DNA of 14,802 nt from Bacteroidales bacterium UBA5072. Its GTDB lineage: Bacteria; Bacteroidota; Bacteroidia; Bacteroidales; UBA10428. Position 1 is the stretch's first letter; each line of letters opens with the position of its first letter. Of the stretch, positions 1 to 5,397 are shown one piece after another. The stretch covers positions 1-14,802 of the forward strand of contig DIAS01000189.1 of NCBI GenBank assembly GCA_002415855.1, written 5' to 3'. The notes beneath the pieces were generated by a model. The model did no database searches. It saw only the letters and a list, made by a program, of their open reading frames with translations, and was not told the origin of the DNA. The position numbers and the translations under genes were made by a program.

Positions 1-407
1 ATTATCTTGATAAACGGGAACTTGCCCTTATCAATTATAAAGCGGCCATGGAAATTTTAGAAAAAAAGGTTGTTGAAATTCCGAATGATCCCAGGTATCA
101 CAGTTCTCTTGGAATTGCCTATGCAGGCCTTGGGAAAAGAGAAGAAGCCATAAATGAGGGTCTGAAAGCCGAAGCCCTGTTGCCAATTTCAAAAGATGCA
201 ATGTATGGCTTAGGAATACTTCAGGATCTTGCCATTATTTATACCATGGTTGGTGAATTTGATCTGGCTATCGCTCAGTTGGATCAGCTCCTTTCAATAC
301 CCTCCTGGTTTACTCCTGTCTGGTTAGGCTGGGATATCCGTTTTGCACCGCTTGAATCTTATCCAGGGTACAAAGAACTGCTGACAAATCATGCGATTCG
401 TGAATAG
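1..407 (+). CDS. TPR-repeat protein, C-terminal part (5' truncated by window edge)
   Basis: The frame is open from base 3 to the TAG at 405-407 with no stop upstream, so the true start lies outside the window; the ATG at 48 is only an internal Met. The visible ~134 residues contain helix-turn-helix TPR units: a stretch around NDPRYHSSLGIAYAGLGKRE matches the TPR pattern (LG.AYA.LG..EEAI), and a second unit reads DLAIIYTMVGEFDLAIAQLD. The end (WDIRFAPLESYPGYKELL) matches the C-terminal tail often seen in TPR proteins fused to CadC-like, adenylate-cyclase or Ser/Thr-kinase N-terminal domains. The N-terminal domain is not visible, so the role (signalling or regulatory scaffold) is inference only. 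No T-tract terminator is visible after the stop. Confidence 0.75.
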   Translation, partial: YLDKRELALINYKAAMEILEKKVVEIPNDPRYHSSLGIAYAGLGKREEAINEGLKAEALLPISKDAMYGLGILQDLAIIYTMVGEFDLAIAQLDQLLSIPSWFTPVWLGWDIRFAPLESYPGYKELLTNHAIRE

Positions 408-665
408 CATGAATAGGCCTAAATAACATGCACGGTTAACCCCATAAAATTGACCACCAAAAACCTTGGTGAAATTCAACAATTTACAAGAAAAACCACT
501 GTGACATTTTGTTTCACACAACAGTTACTTAAGATTGTGGATGAAACTGACATGGTTTAAAACAGATTCCCACCAAGTCAGGTGATAAAAGGTTTTCTGT
601 ACACGTGTTAAACCAGTCGGTTTGAGAAGGAATATCTCTAATTTGAGAACGAGCAGTGATAGATT

Positions 666-1061
666 TTATATTTTCTTTTCAAGGAGATGGTCAACACTGA
701 ATTTACCTGAACCATGGACCGAAATGAACAAAAACAGGAAGCAATAAATCATCGCCAGTTCTCCTCCATTAAGCAGGGGAAGCAAGGCATGACTCCCGTG
801 AGCAGTCCAGTATGCATATGCCATTTCTCCGCTGCAAATGAATGCCGCCCAGCGAGTCCAAAAACCGATCATGACCAGAAGTCCTCCAAAGAACTCAATT
901 GGTCCTGCGATTAAGACGATATATGATGGGATCACATGTGCGGTATGAGGAATGTCGAACAGTTTTTGAGAACCGTGCCACAAAAAAAGAAACCCTGTGA
1001 TTAGCCGCAGAGCAGAATAAATTTCCATTTCATACCTCGAAAGAAACATTTTTGCTTTCAT
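666..1061 (-). CDS. DoxX family membrane protein
   Basis: 131 residues with four predicted membrane helices (about 14-30, 46-66, 70-88 and 100-117), the usual size and topology of DoxX/SURF4-like proteins. Family-typical motifs are the first-helix stretch RLITGFLFLWHGSQKLF and the second-helix stretch PIEFFGGLLVMIGFWTR. Family members are inner-membrane proteins linked to thiosulfate or quinone-dependent electron transfer and redox stress; the substrate cannot be read from this sequence. The start is uncertain: the ATG at 1061 has no good ribosome site, while Met12 (ATG at 1028) is preceded at 5 nt by GAGGT and would give 120 residues beginning MEIYSAL. The gene lies 187 bp downstream of the hemerythrin lipoprotein on the same strand, so co-transcription is possible but not shown. 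Confidence 0.85.
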   Translation of the reverse strand: MKAKMFLSRYEMEIYSALRLITGFLFLWHGSQKLFDIPHTAHVIPSYIVLIAGPIEFFGGLLVMIGFWTRWAAFICSGEMAYAYWTAHGSHALLPLLNGGELAMIYCFLFLFISVHGSGKFSVDHLLEKKI

Positions 1062-1248
1062 CCCAATAGTTATTTGTCAGGCATTTATGTATTAAAATCT
1101 CAAATTAAATTAATATCTCCCGGTAGAATTAACTTATATTCAGACAGAAAGTTAAACTTAAACCCCGTGATTAATTTTTTATGATATGAAGAAAGCTTGC
1201 CCTGAAGCTGGCGTATTCAGACAGAATCAGCAAGGAAATTTGCTGCCA

Positions 1249-1980
1249 TTAAATTACCGGGGTGAACGTCGATAAATCGTAAATACCCAGTTGCTTTTCA
1301 ATACCGGCAACCTTTTCAACCATTTTTTCAAATCCGTCCGCACCGAAAAGTTCATGTTCCTTATCCTCGAAATCTTCGCCCAATGCAAAATATTCATTCC
1401 CTGAAACGATTTTCCGGATTGCAGGAAACAGTACTGTATCTTCCCGTGATTCATGAGGACGGTACATCACGTTGAAATCCCTTAACAGTTTTATCAGCTT
1501 TTGACTTTCATCCGTATTTGCAGGCAATTCCATTTTCCCAAATTGTAATATCTGGTCTGTTAAGATTCGTCCCGCCTTATGCTGTTTACGCAACACTTGC
1601 ACCAGGTCCGTTAATAAGTTGGCTTTCTCGAATCGGGGAAAGAGGAAATCTTCTTCAAGTTTTTCGTGGTAATCTTCAACAAAGGTTCTGATAATTTGTG
1701 CAGAATTATTAATTGCTTCTTTATCGAATTGTTCATTATTGACCAGATGCGACCTGCAATTATCATAAATTAGCAATATCCGGTTCAATACACCGTGTTC
1801 ACGCATCAGGTCTTCCGCCGGAGATACCCCCTCGTCAGCTTCGCGTTTACAGCCATTGAAAAAACCTATACTGCCAACACCTGCTAGTGTGCCCAGGATA
1901 ATACTTCTATTAATGAATTCCCGTCTGTTATTTTTAGTTCCTTTAAATGGATTCAGCGATTCATTATCATAAGTTTTCAT
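1249..1980 (-). CDS. Tat-exported hemerythrin (HHE) domain lipoprotein
   Basis: 243 residues. The N-terminus carries a twin-arginine signal (NNRREFINRS, Arg19-Arg20), a hydrophobic stretch (~27-41) and a lipobox-like FFNGC with Cys44, so a Tat-exported, lipid-anchored protein is predicted. The mature part is a four-helix HHE/hemerythrin-like domain. Candidate di-iron ligands are His62, His105 with Glu109 (HEKLE), His134, and His176 with Glu180 (HESRE), giving two H-x3-E motifs, each followed by a LFP. HHE domains bind non-heme di-iron centres and sense or carry O2, or handle NO and iron; which applies here is inference. Tat export fits a protein that folds around its metal before translocation. 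A 58-residue ORF lies 30 bp upstream on the same strand. Downstream, the hairpin at 1228-1245 lacks a clear T-tract. Confidence 0.85.
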   Translation of the reverse strand: MKTYDNESLNPFKGTKNNRREFINRSIILGTLAGVGSIGFFNGCKREADEGVSPAEDLMREHGVLNRILLIYDNCRSHLVNNEQFDKEAINNSAQIIRTFVEDYHEKLEEDFLFPRFEKANLLTDLVQVLRKQHKAGRILTDQILQFGKMELPANTDESQKLIKLLRDFNVMYRPHESREDTVLFPAIRKIVSGNEYFALGEDFEDKEHELFGADGFEKMVEKVAGIEKQLGIYDLSTFTPVI

Positions 1981-2010
1981 AATTCATAGTATTAAGGAAT
2001 TATTAATTTT

Positions 2011-2187
2011 TTAATTAATTGACCACTTGATACTGTCATGAACTGACAAAAAGATGAGCGGCAGTGTCATCTCATAATCTGTTCCTGCTTCATGAGTGAT
2101 TGGCCCCATTAATAACCCGGGAACAAGCAAGAACCCAATACCATACATTACTTCGAATACCAGACAGACAAGAAGGAGCGCATTCAT
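2011..2187 (-). CDS. 58-residue hydrophobic ORF, possibly a truncated membrane protein
   Basis: ATG at 2187, TAA at 2011-2013. An AAGGA lies 6 nt before the ATG, a better ribosome site than most genes here have. The N-terminal half is a membrane helix reading LVFEVMYGIGFLLVPGLLMG, which resembles the first helix of ~120-130-residue multi-helix membrane proteins (…GIGFLLVPGLLM…). The C-terminal half (about THEAGTDYEM to KWSIN) has no further strong helix, so this may be a shortened or decaying copy. It sits between the frameshifted ORF at 2250-2427 and the hemerythrin gene, all on the minus strand, consistent with one transcript. I do not recognise a function. Confidence 0.45.
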   Translation of the reverse strand: MNALLLVCLVFEVMYGIGFLLVPGLLMGPITHEAGTDYEMTLPLIFLSVHDSIKWSIN

Positions 2188-2249
2188 AACAATCCTTCAT
2201 TTTAGTTTATCGAACTGTCAAATTTCTGAAATAAATCAACCCGTGTCAA

Positions 2250-2427
2250 TTAAATTTTAACAACTGCATAATTAAGGGTTTGGTCCTCAGTGCCAAAGCC
2301 GGTATATAGGTTGGTAATGGGAGGGTTATAATCATGACACATTTCTTCATATTGAGGCTCCAAAAAAGGACCGTTGACGGTCAGAACAATAATTGAATCA
2401 TAGTCAGTCTTTTCTGGCTACACTCAT
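2250..2427 (-). pseudogene. Short ORF interrupted by a 4-bp tandem duplication (GACTGACT)
   Basis: The start ATG at 2427 has AGAGGA 6 nt upstream and reads M-S-V-A-R-K-D, then stops at TGA (2406-2404). In the +1 frame an open stretch runs on at once as D-Y-D-S-I-I-V-L-T-V-N-G… to the TAA at 2252-2250, with protein-like composition (for example EPQYEEMCHDYNPPITNLY). The junction is GACTGACT, a tandem copy of GACT; removing one copy joins the frames as …RKDYDSII… into a ~57-residue protein. The likeliest reading is a recent 4-bp duplication that broke a small gene, or a sequencing/assembly error. I do not recognise the family. The region also contains a 14-nt inverted repeat (2369-2382) that lies inside the reading frame and need not be regulatory. 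Confidence 0.5.
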
Positions 2428-2438
2428 AAACATTCCTC

Positions 2439-2446
2439 TATATTTG
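2439..2446 (+). promoter_or_regulatory. Bacteroidetes-type -7 box (TATATTTG) for the DUF302 gene
   Basis: TATATTTG matches the TAnnTTTG consensus of Bacteroidetes primary-sigma promoters exactly. It lies 46 bp before the preferred ATG at 2493, which would leave a leader of roughly 35-40 nt. No exact TTG is present at the expected -33 position, so this is a moderate call. The box is inside the 65-bp gap between divergent starts (minus strand at 2427, plus strand at 2493). Confidence 0.4.
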
Positions 2447-2492
2447 TTGTCGATCAGGTAAATTGAGTAATAATTATTCTAAACCGGAGAAT

Positions 2493-2879
2493 ATGGACTA
2501 CTATTTCAGCAAAACACTTGATGCTTCCTTTGATGAAGCGGTGAGTTTAGCCACTGAGGCACTTAAAAGTGAAGGTTTCGGCGTGATTTCTGAAATCAGC
2601 ATGCATGAAAAACTGAAAGATAAACTGGGTGTTGACTTTAAGAGATACAAAATCCTGGGTGCATGTAACCCGCCTTATGCTTATAAGGCACTGCAGGCCG
2701 AAGATAAAATCGGAACTATGCTGCCCTGCAATATACTTGTCATTGAACAGGGACCGAATAAAATTGAAATAGCTGCCGTGAATCCTGTCGAGTCAATGCA
2801 GGCAATATCAAATCCTGCATTGGGAGGTATTGCGCTCGAAGTGACCAATAAACTGAAAAACGTAATCGACAGCTTATAG
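2493..2879 (+). CDS. DUF302 domain-containing protein
   Basis: 128 residues from the ATG at 2493. The frame also allows a TTG start at 2463 (138 residues), but the family normally begins with a strand of the form M-x-Y-Y-x-S-K-T, here MDYYFSKTLD, and GGAG sits just before this ATG. Matching family features are DEAVSLATEALKSEGFGV, CNPPYAYKAL (Cys58), and the central LPCNILV with Cys79. DUF302 proteins are small cytoplasmic alpha/beta proteins common beside redox, sulfur and hemerythrin genes; no biochemical activity is established that I can apply. The neighbours fit: hemerythrin-like genes lie on both sides. It converges on the second hemerythrin gene with a 42-bp gap and no clear terminator. 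Confidence 0.88.
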   Translation: MDYYFSKTLDASFDEAVSLATEALKSEGFGVISEISMHEKLKDKLGVDFKRYKILGACNPPYAYKALQAEDKIGTMLPCNILVIEQGPNKIEIAAVNPVESMQAISNPALGGIALEVTNKLKNVIDSL

Positions 2880-2921
2880 CATACAGCCACTAAGCTTTTG
2901 CACCCTGCCGGAATTTTCAAT

Positions 2922-3479
2922 TCAGAAAGCTTTGTTCTGAAGTTGTTGATTTTCCAGTTTTTCTATGGCCGACCTATATTTCTCATGAACCATCTTCTGA
3001 TCTAATCTGCCGAATTCCGCGAGCAAAGCCTGGTCCTCCTCATCAGAGAAGTAAGTTCTGGATGCGGGGTAAAATCTCTTCTCTTCTTTCTCAATATGTT
3101 TGGGGAAAAATTCAATAATGGTTTTGAGGTTGTTGGCAATAATGATTAAGGCAATATGATCACCTGCACGGTAACGGTCATTGGCGCTGACTATTAACTC
3201 AGTTGTCTTGCGCACCAAAACATGCTCATCGATCAATTCATTCATTATCCGCTGATCATCGGCCGATAACGATTTTTGTTTCAATTCCCGGAAGAGAATG
3301 TCTTCCTCCTTGCCATGATGAGTTCTATCGACATATACTCGAATGAAATCAACGGCAAAATCAACAAAAACCGGATCTACCTCGTGTTTAAATTCTATTT
3401 TGAATATGGCGGCTTTTATGACGGAAAGCATCCGTTCAATGAGCCGGTGCTCTATCATAAGTGGTCCATGTGCGTTCAT
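2922..3479 (-). CDS. Hemerythrin-like (HHE) domain protein, cytoplasmic
   Basis: 185 residues with no signal peptide or membrane helix. The pattern is that of a stand-alone HHE protein: an opening GPLMIEHRLIERML (His11), a second helix motif DRTHHGKEEDILFREL (His54/His55, Glu59), DEHVLVRK (His86) and FFPKHIEKEEKRFYPASR (His128, Glu132). The two H-x3-E pairs plus His11 and His86 can supply a di-iron site. Relatives are described as cation-binding or hemerythrin-domain proteins and are linked to O2/NO sensing or protection in anaerobes; that role is inferred here. Length is normal for the family. The gene runs convergent to the DUF302 gene. Its upstream region (3480-3758) is AT-rich and carries no exact TAnnTTTG box on the minus strand. 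Confidence 0.87.
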   Translation of the reverse strand: MNAHGPLMIEHRLIERMLSVIKAAIFKIEFKHEVDPVFVDFAVDFIRVYVDRTHHGKEEDILFRELKQKSLSADDQRIMNELIDEHVLVRKTTELIVSANDRYRAGDHIALIIIANNLKTIIEFFPKHIEKEEKRFYPASRTYFSDEEDQALLAEFGRLDQKMVHEKYRSAIEKLENQQLQNKAF

Positions 3480-3758
3480 TGTATATACTCTTTACTTTAA
3501 TTTTCTATCAAAATTCAAATGCCAAGGTAGTATAAAATCAAATTCCGGTCTATTAAAGCAGCATTAAGTGCAGCGATTTTTAAATAGATTTTCCATTCAG
3601 GTATAAAAACGGACTTTTAATAAACGCGGTGTCCATCTATTCATACTGTCTGTTCATCACTTAAACCTTGCGGTTCATAAAAAGCTTATTGGTTGATATT
3701 TAGATATTTATGAAATTAGAGTTTATTTATATTCAGATGTATCATATAACTGAAACTT

Positions 3759-3989
3759 ATGAAAGTATTTAAACTGGTTGGATGGATTGCTTTTAGTTTG
3801 GGAATACTGTTACTGATTTTTGGCACATTACAGGCAGTTTTTGGCAAAGCTCTTGTCAATTTTCTTGCCGGAGCATCAGATTTTTTACTTATAGTAATTG
3901 CTTCCTTCATTGTTACCTCTACGATACTTGTTTGCCTTGTCAATTGTTTGGGTGAAAAGGAACAATACAATATTGAAAAGGGGAATTAA
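3759..3989 (+). CDS. Small two-helix membrane protein
   Basis: 76 residues with two strong hydrophobic segments (about 5-27 and 42-64) and a short charged tail (GEKEQYNIEKGN), probably cytoplasmic. The first helix reads LVGWIAFSLGILLLIFGTLQ. No domain is recognised. There is no Shine-Dalgarno, as often in this phylum. Support for it being a real gene comes from length, clean topology and an immediately following intrinsic terminator (4026-4053). It stands alone as a transcription unit: the gene upstream is divergent, and the small gene downstream is on the other strand. Confidence 0.65.
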   Translation: MKVFKLVGWIAFSLGILLLIFGTLQAVFGKALVNFLAGASDFLLIVIASFIVTSTILVCLVNCLGEKEQYNIEKGN

Positions 3990-4025
3990 TAAGTCCCGGG
4001 ATTTGTTTTCAGTTTCCTCTACCAA

Positions 4026-4053
4026 GGGATAAGTTACTATCCCCTTTTCTTTT
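4026..4053 (+). terminator. Rho-independent terminator
   Basis: GGGATA (4026-4031) pairs with TATCCC (4038-4043) around a 6-nt loop, followed by the T-rich run CTTTTCTTTT. It lies 37 bp after the stop of the two-helix membrane protein. Confidence 0.75.
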
Positions 4054-4158
4054 ACAAAGAGATTTGGTACTAATTTCTAATGAAATTAAGTTACCATGGC
4101 GCATGAACTTGCCATATACGGTTTATAATTCTTATAATGCATGATCATCACCGTGTGG

Positions 4159-4263
4159 TCAATCCTGTTCTTTTTTTCGTTTTTTCACCCAATCATAAAT
4201 CAACATTAGTACAGCAATCATCACCACTGCCATAAATGCGAATAGACCTGCAAATGCTCTCAT
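4159..4263 (-). CDS. 34-residue single-helix membrane miniprotein
   Basis: ATG at 4263 (complement) to TGA at 4159. The product has one uninterrupted hydrophobic helix (about residues 3-24, ending VLMLIYDW) followed by a strongly basic tail KKRKKEQD. This N-out/C-in topology follows the positive-inside rule and is typical of real membrane miniproteins such as regulatory or accessory subunits of larger complexes. No Shine-Dalgarno is seen. It lies downstream of the terminator-like element at 4318-4401, so it would be transcribed either by readthrough from the 32-residue gene or from an unseen promoter. Function unknown; coding status is plausible but not proven. Confidence 0.5.
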   Translation of the reverse strand: MRAFAGLFAFMAVVMIAVLMLIYDWVKKRKKEQD

Positions 4264-4317
4264 TTTTATCGGTTATCATTTTATTAAAATGTTCATGTGC
4301 AACTATCAATAATGTTT

Positions 4318-4357
4318 AAAAAAAAGCAGTTGCCGGAAAAATTTCACAGCAACTGCT
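4318..4357 (-). terminator. Rho-independent terminator downstream of the 32-residue miniprotein
   Basis: On the minus strand, AGCAGTTGC (4357-4349) pairs perfectly with GCAACTGCT (4333-4325) over nine base pairs with a 15-nt loop, followed directly by a run of T that covers 4325-4318. No T-run follows on the plus strand, so it acts on minus-strand transcription only. Confidence 0.75.
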
Positions 4358-4401
4358 CATCATAACAGAACCAGATTATTAAATAAAAATGGGCAGTTGC
4401 T
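4318..4401 (-). promoter_or_regulatory. Possible attenuator: three repeated arms, mutually exclusive hairpins
   Basis: On the minus-strand transcript the order is arm 1 AGCAACTGC (4401-4393), arm 2 AGCAGTTGC (4357-4349), arm 3 GCAACTGCT (4333-4325), then the T-run. Arm 2 can pair over nine base pairs with arm 1 (antiterminator) or with arm 3 (terminator), but not both. This is the logic of a transcription attenuator placed between the 32-residue and 34-residue genes. The pairing is seen in the sequence; a regulatory use is inference. Confidence 0.4.
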
Positions 4402-4450
4402 TCTCCCCCATTAAATATGTTTTACAAATCATATATCATTACATTATTTC

Positions 4451-4549
4451 CTACCTGAATACAAATGCCTTTAAAACTGCCAGTGCGGCAATTATTATAA
4501 ACCACAACAGGAAAATCTTAAATCCATTCGACATTTTTGGTATTTTCAT
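4451..4549 (-). CDS. 32-residue single-helix membrane miniprotein
   Basis: ATG at 4549 (complement) to TAG at 4451; an internal ATG six codons in is a possible alternative start. After a short polar basic N-terminus (MKIPKMSNGFK) there is one hydrophobic helix reading IFLLWFIIIAALAVLKAFVF, ending in Arg. It is flanked by a promoter-like TAGATTTG 32 bp upstream and a strong T-tract terminator downstream, which together define a short transcription unit and make it a better candidate than its size alone would suggest. It is divergent from the response regulator, with the 11-bp repeats between them, so it may be a target or partner of that two-component system. No family recognised. Confidence 0.6.
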   Translation of the reverse strand: MKIPKMSNGFKIFLLWFIIIAALAVLKAFVFR

Positions 4550-4580
4550 TACCAAATTCAGGAGCTGTTTTAGTACCGGG

Positions 4581-4588
4581 CAAATCTA
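4581..4588 (-). promoter_or_regulatory. Bacteroidetes-type -7 box (TAGATTTG) for the 32-residue gene
   Basis: Read on the minus strand, TAGATTTG matches TAnnTTTG exactly. Nineteen bp further upstream is GTG (consensus TTG) at the -33 position. The predicted transcript would start near 4574, leaving a leader of ~25 nt before the ATG at 4549. Confidence 0.5.
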
Positions 4589-4610
4589 TGTATGAATCCT
4601 TGAGCGACAC

Positions 4611-4662
4611 ATTAGAAAATTGTTAAAACATTATTAGAAATTGATTAGTAATAAATTAGTTC
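4611..4662. promoter_or_regulatory. Operator candidate: five 11-bp-spaced ATTAG half-sites
   Basis: ATTAGAAA (4611), GTTAAAAC (4622), ATTAGAAA (4633), ATTAGTAA (4644) and ATTAGTTC (4655) begin at exactly 11-bp steps, and every copy keeps TTA at the same phase. Direct repeats of one helical turn (11 bp) are the known binding geometry of OmpR/PhoB-family regulators. The array sits between the divergent promoters and ends 12 bp before the -7 box of the response-regulator gene, overlapping its -33 zone, so autoregulation is likely. Binding by this regulator is inference. Confidence 0.55.
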
Positions 4663-4674
4663 GACTTCATGTCA

Positions 4675-4682
4675 TAAATTTG
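4675..4682 (+). promoter_or_regulatory. Bacteroidetes-type -7 box (TAAATTTG) for the two-component operon
   Basis: TAAATTTG matches TAnnTTTG exactly, 21 bp before the ATG at 4703. There is no TTG at -33; that position is occupied by the last ATTAG repeat, which fits an activator-dependent promoter. The leader would be very short. Confidence 0.5.
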
Positions 4683-4702
4683 TATGAAAGGGACTTTTAG
4701 GA

Positions 4703-5395
4703 ATGGACAGCGTCAGGATATTGATAGTTGAGGATGAAAAACGGCTTGCCGACATCCTGAAAAAGCAGTTGGAAGAATCGGGATTTATCGCAGAAATTGC
4801 TTACGACGGATATGCAGGGAAATACCTGGTTGAAAAGAACCAATACAACCTTATCATTTTGGATATTAATTTACCTTTAATCAATGGCATTGATTTGTGC
4901 AGGGAGATTCGAAAGACAAACAGTAACATTCCCATCATAATGCTTACTGCCTTCGGCACGATTGACAACAAGGTAATCGGATTCGAGGCAGGTGCTGATG
5001 ATTATGTTGTCAAACCGTTTGATTATAGAGAATTATTAGCCCGTGTGAACGTTTTTCTAAGGCGTGCAGATACTAATCCAGTCTTGCCGGAGAAATTGAG
5101 TATTGCCGACCTTGAAATGAATTTAAACACCAAAACAGTAACACGGGGACAAAAGAGGATCGATTTGACAGCAAAAGAATCCTTATTGTTAGAGACATTC
5201 CTTAAAAATAAAGGCAAACTGCTTACGCGGGAATTCATAATAGGACAAGTCTGGGGGATAGAATTTGATCCCAGCACAAACATTATTGATGTATATGTCA
5301 ACTATTTAAGGAAAAAGATCGATAAAGATTTTACGCCAAAGCTGATACATACAAAGTTTGGCTTTGGATTTTATTGCAGCGAAAAAGAGATGTAG
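4703..5395 (+). CDS. OmpR/PhoB-family response regulator
   Basis: 230 residues, the normal length. The receiver domain (about 1-120) has the acidic pair Glu10-Asp11, the phospho-acceptor Asp54 in IILDINLPLINGIDLC, Thr82 and Lys104 (VVKPFDYRELLARV). The C-terminal winged-helix DNA-binding domain (about 130-228) shows LTAKESLLLETFLKNKGKLL, the recognition-helix region NIIDVYVNYLRKKID and the closing hairpin TKFGFGFYC. It is a cytoplasmic transcription factor activated by phosphorylation from the kinase that begins 2 nt after its stop. Sequence style is close to the CusR/ArlR subgroup, but the stimulus cannot be named from that. Start chosen at ATG 4703, with GGGA about 9 nt upstream. Upstream 11-bp repeats suggest it controls its own operon and perhaps the divergent miniprotein gene. 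Confidence 0.95.
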   Translation: MDSVRILIVEDEKRLADILKKQLEESGFIAEIAYDGYAGKYLVEKNQYNLIILDINLPLINGIDLCREIRKTNSNIPIIMLTAFGTIDNKVIGFEAGADDYVVKPFDYRELLARVNVFLRRADTNPVLPEKLSIADLEMNLNTKTVTRGQKRIDLTAKESLLLETFLKNKGKLLTREFIIGQVWGIEFDPSTNIIDVYVNYLRKKIDKDFTPKLIHTKFGFGFYCSEKEM

Positions 5396-5397
5396 AG

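Noticed and set aside
408..665. Long minus-strand open frames and small hairpins (CACCAA/TTGGTG at 455-471, AAACC/GGTTT at 610-623)
   Set aside because: Open frames have no start or recognisable composition, and the hairpins lack T-tracts on either strand, so neither a gene nor a terminator can be supported.
2369..2382. 14-nt inverted repeat GACCGT-TG-ACGGTC as an operator
   Set aside because: It lies inside the reading frame of the frameshifted ORF and is isolated from any promoter-like box at the right distance.
2404..2412. Programmed +1 frameshift at GAC-UGA-C, as in prfB
   Set aside because: The P-site Asp codon cannot re-pair in the +1 frame and no upstream stimulatory Shine-Dalgarno is placed correctly; a 4-bp duplication explains it more simply.
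4096..4115. ATGGC/GCCAT hairpin downstream of the 34-residue gene as its terminator
   Set aside because: Five base pairs, a 10-nt loop and no proper T-tract.
4389..4595. Plus-strand 68-codon ORF over the divergent miniprotein gene
   Set aside because: It is antisense to the 32-residue gene, has no ribosome site, irregular composition, and runs against the promoter and terminator found on the minus strand.
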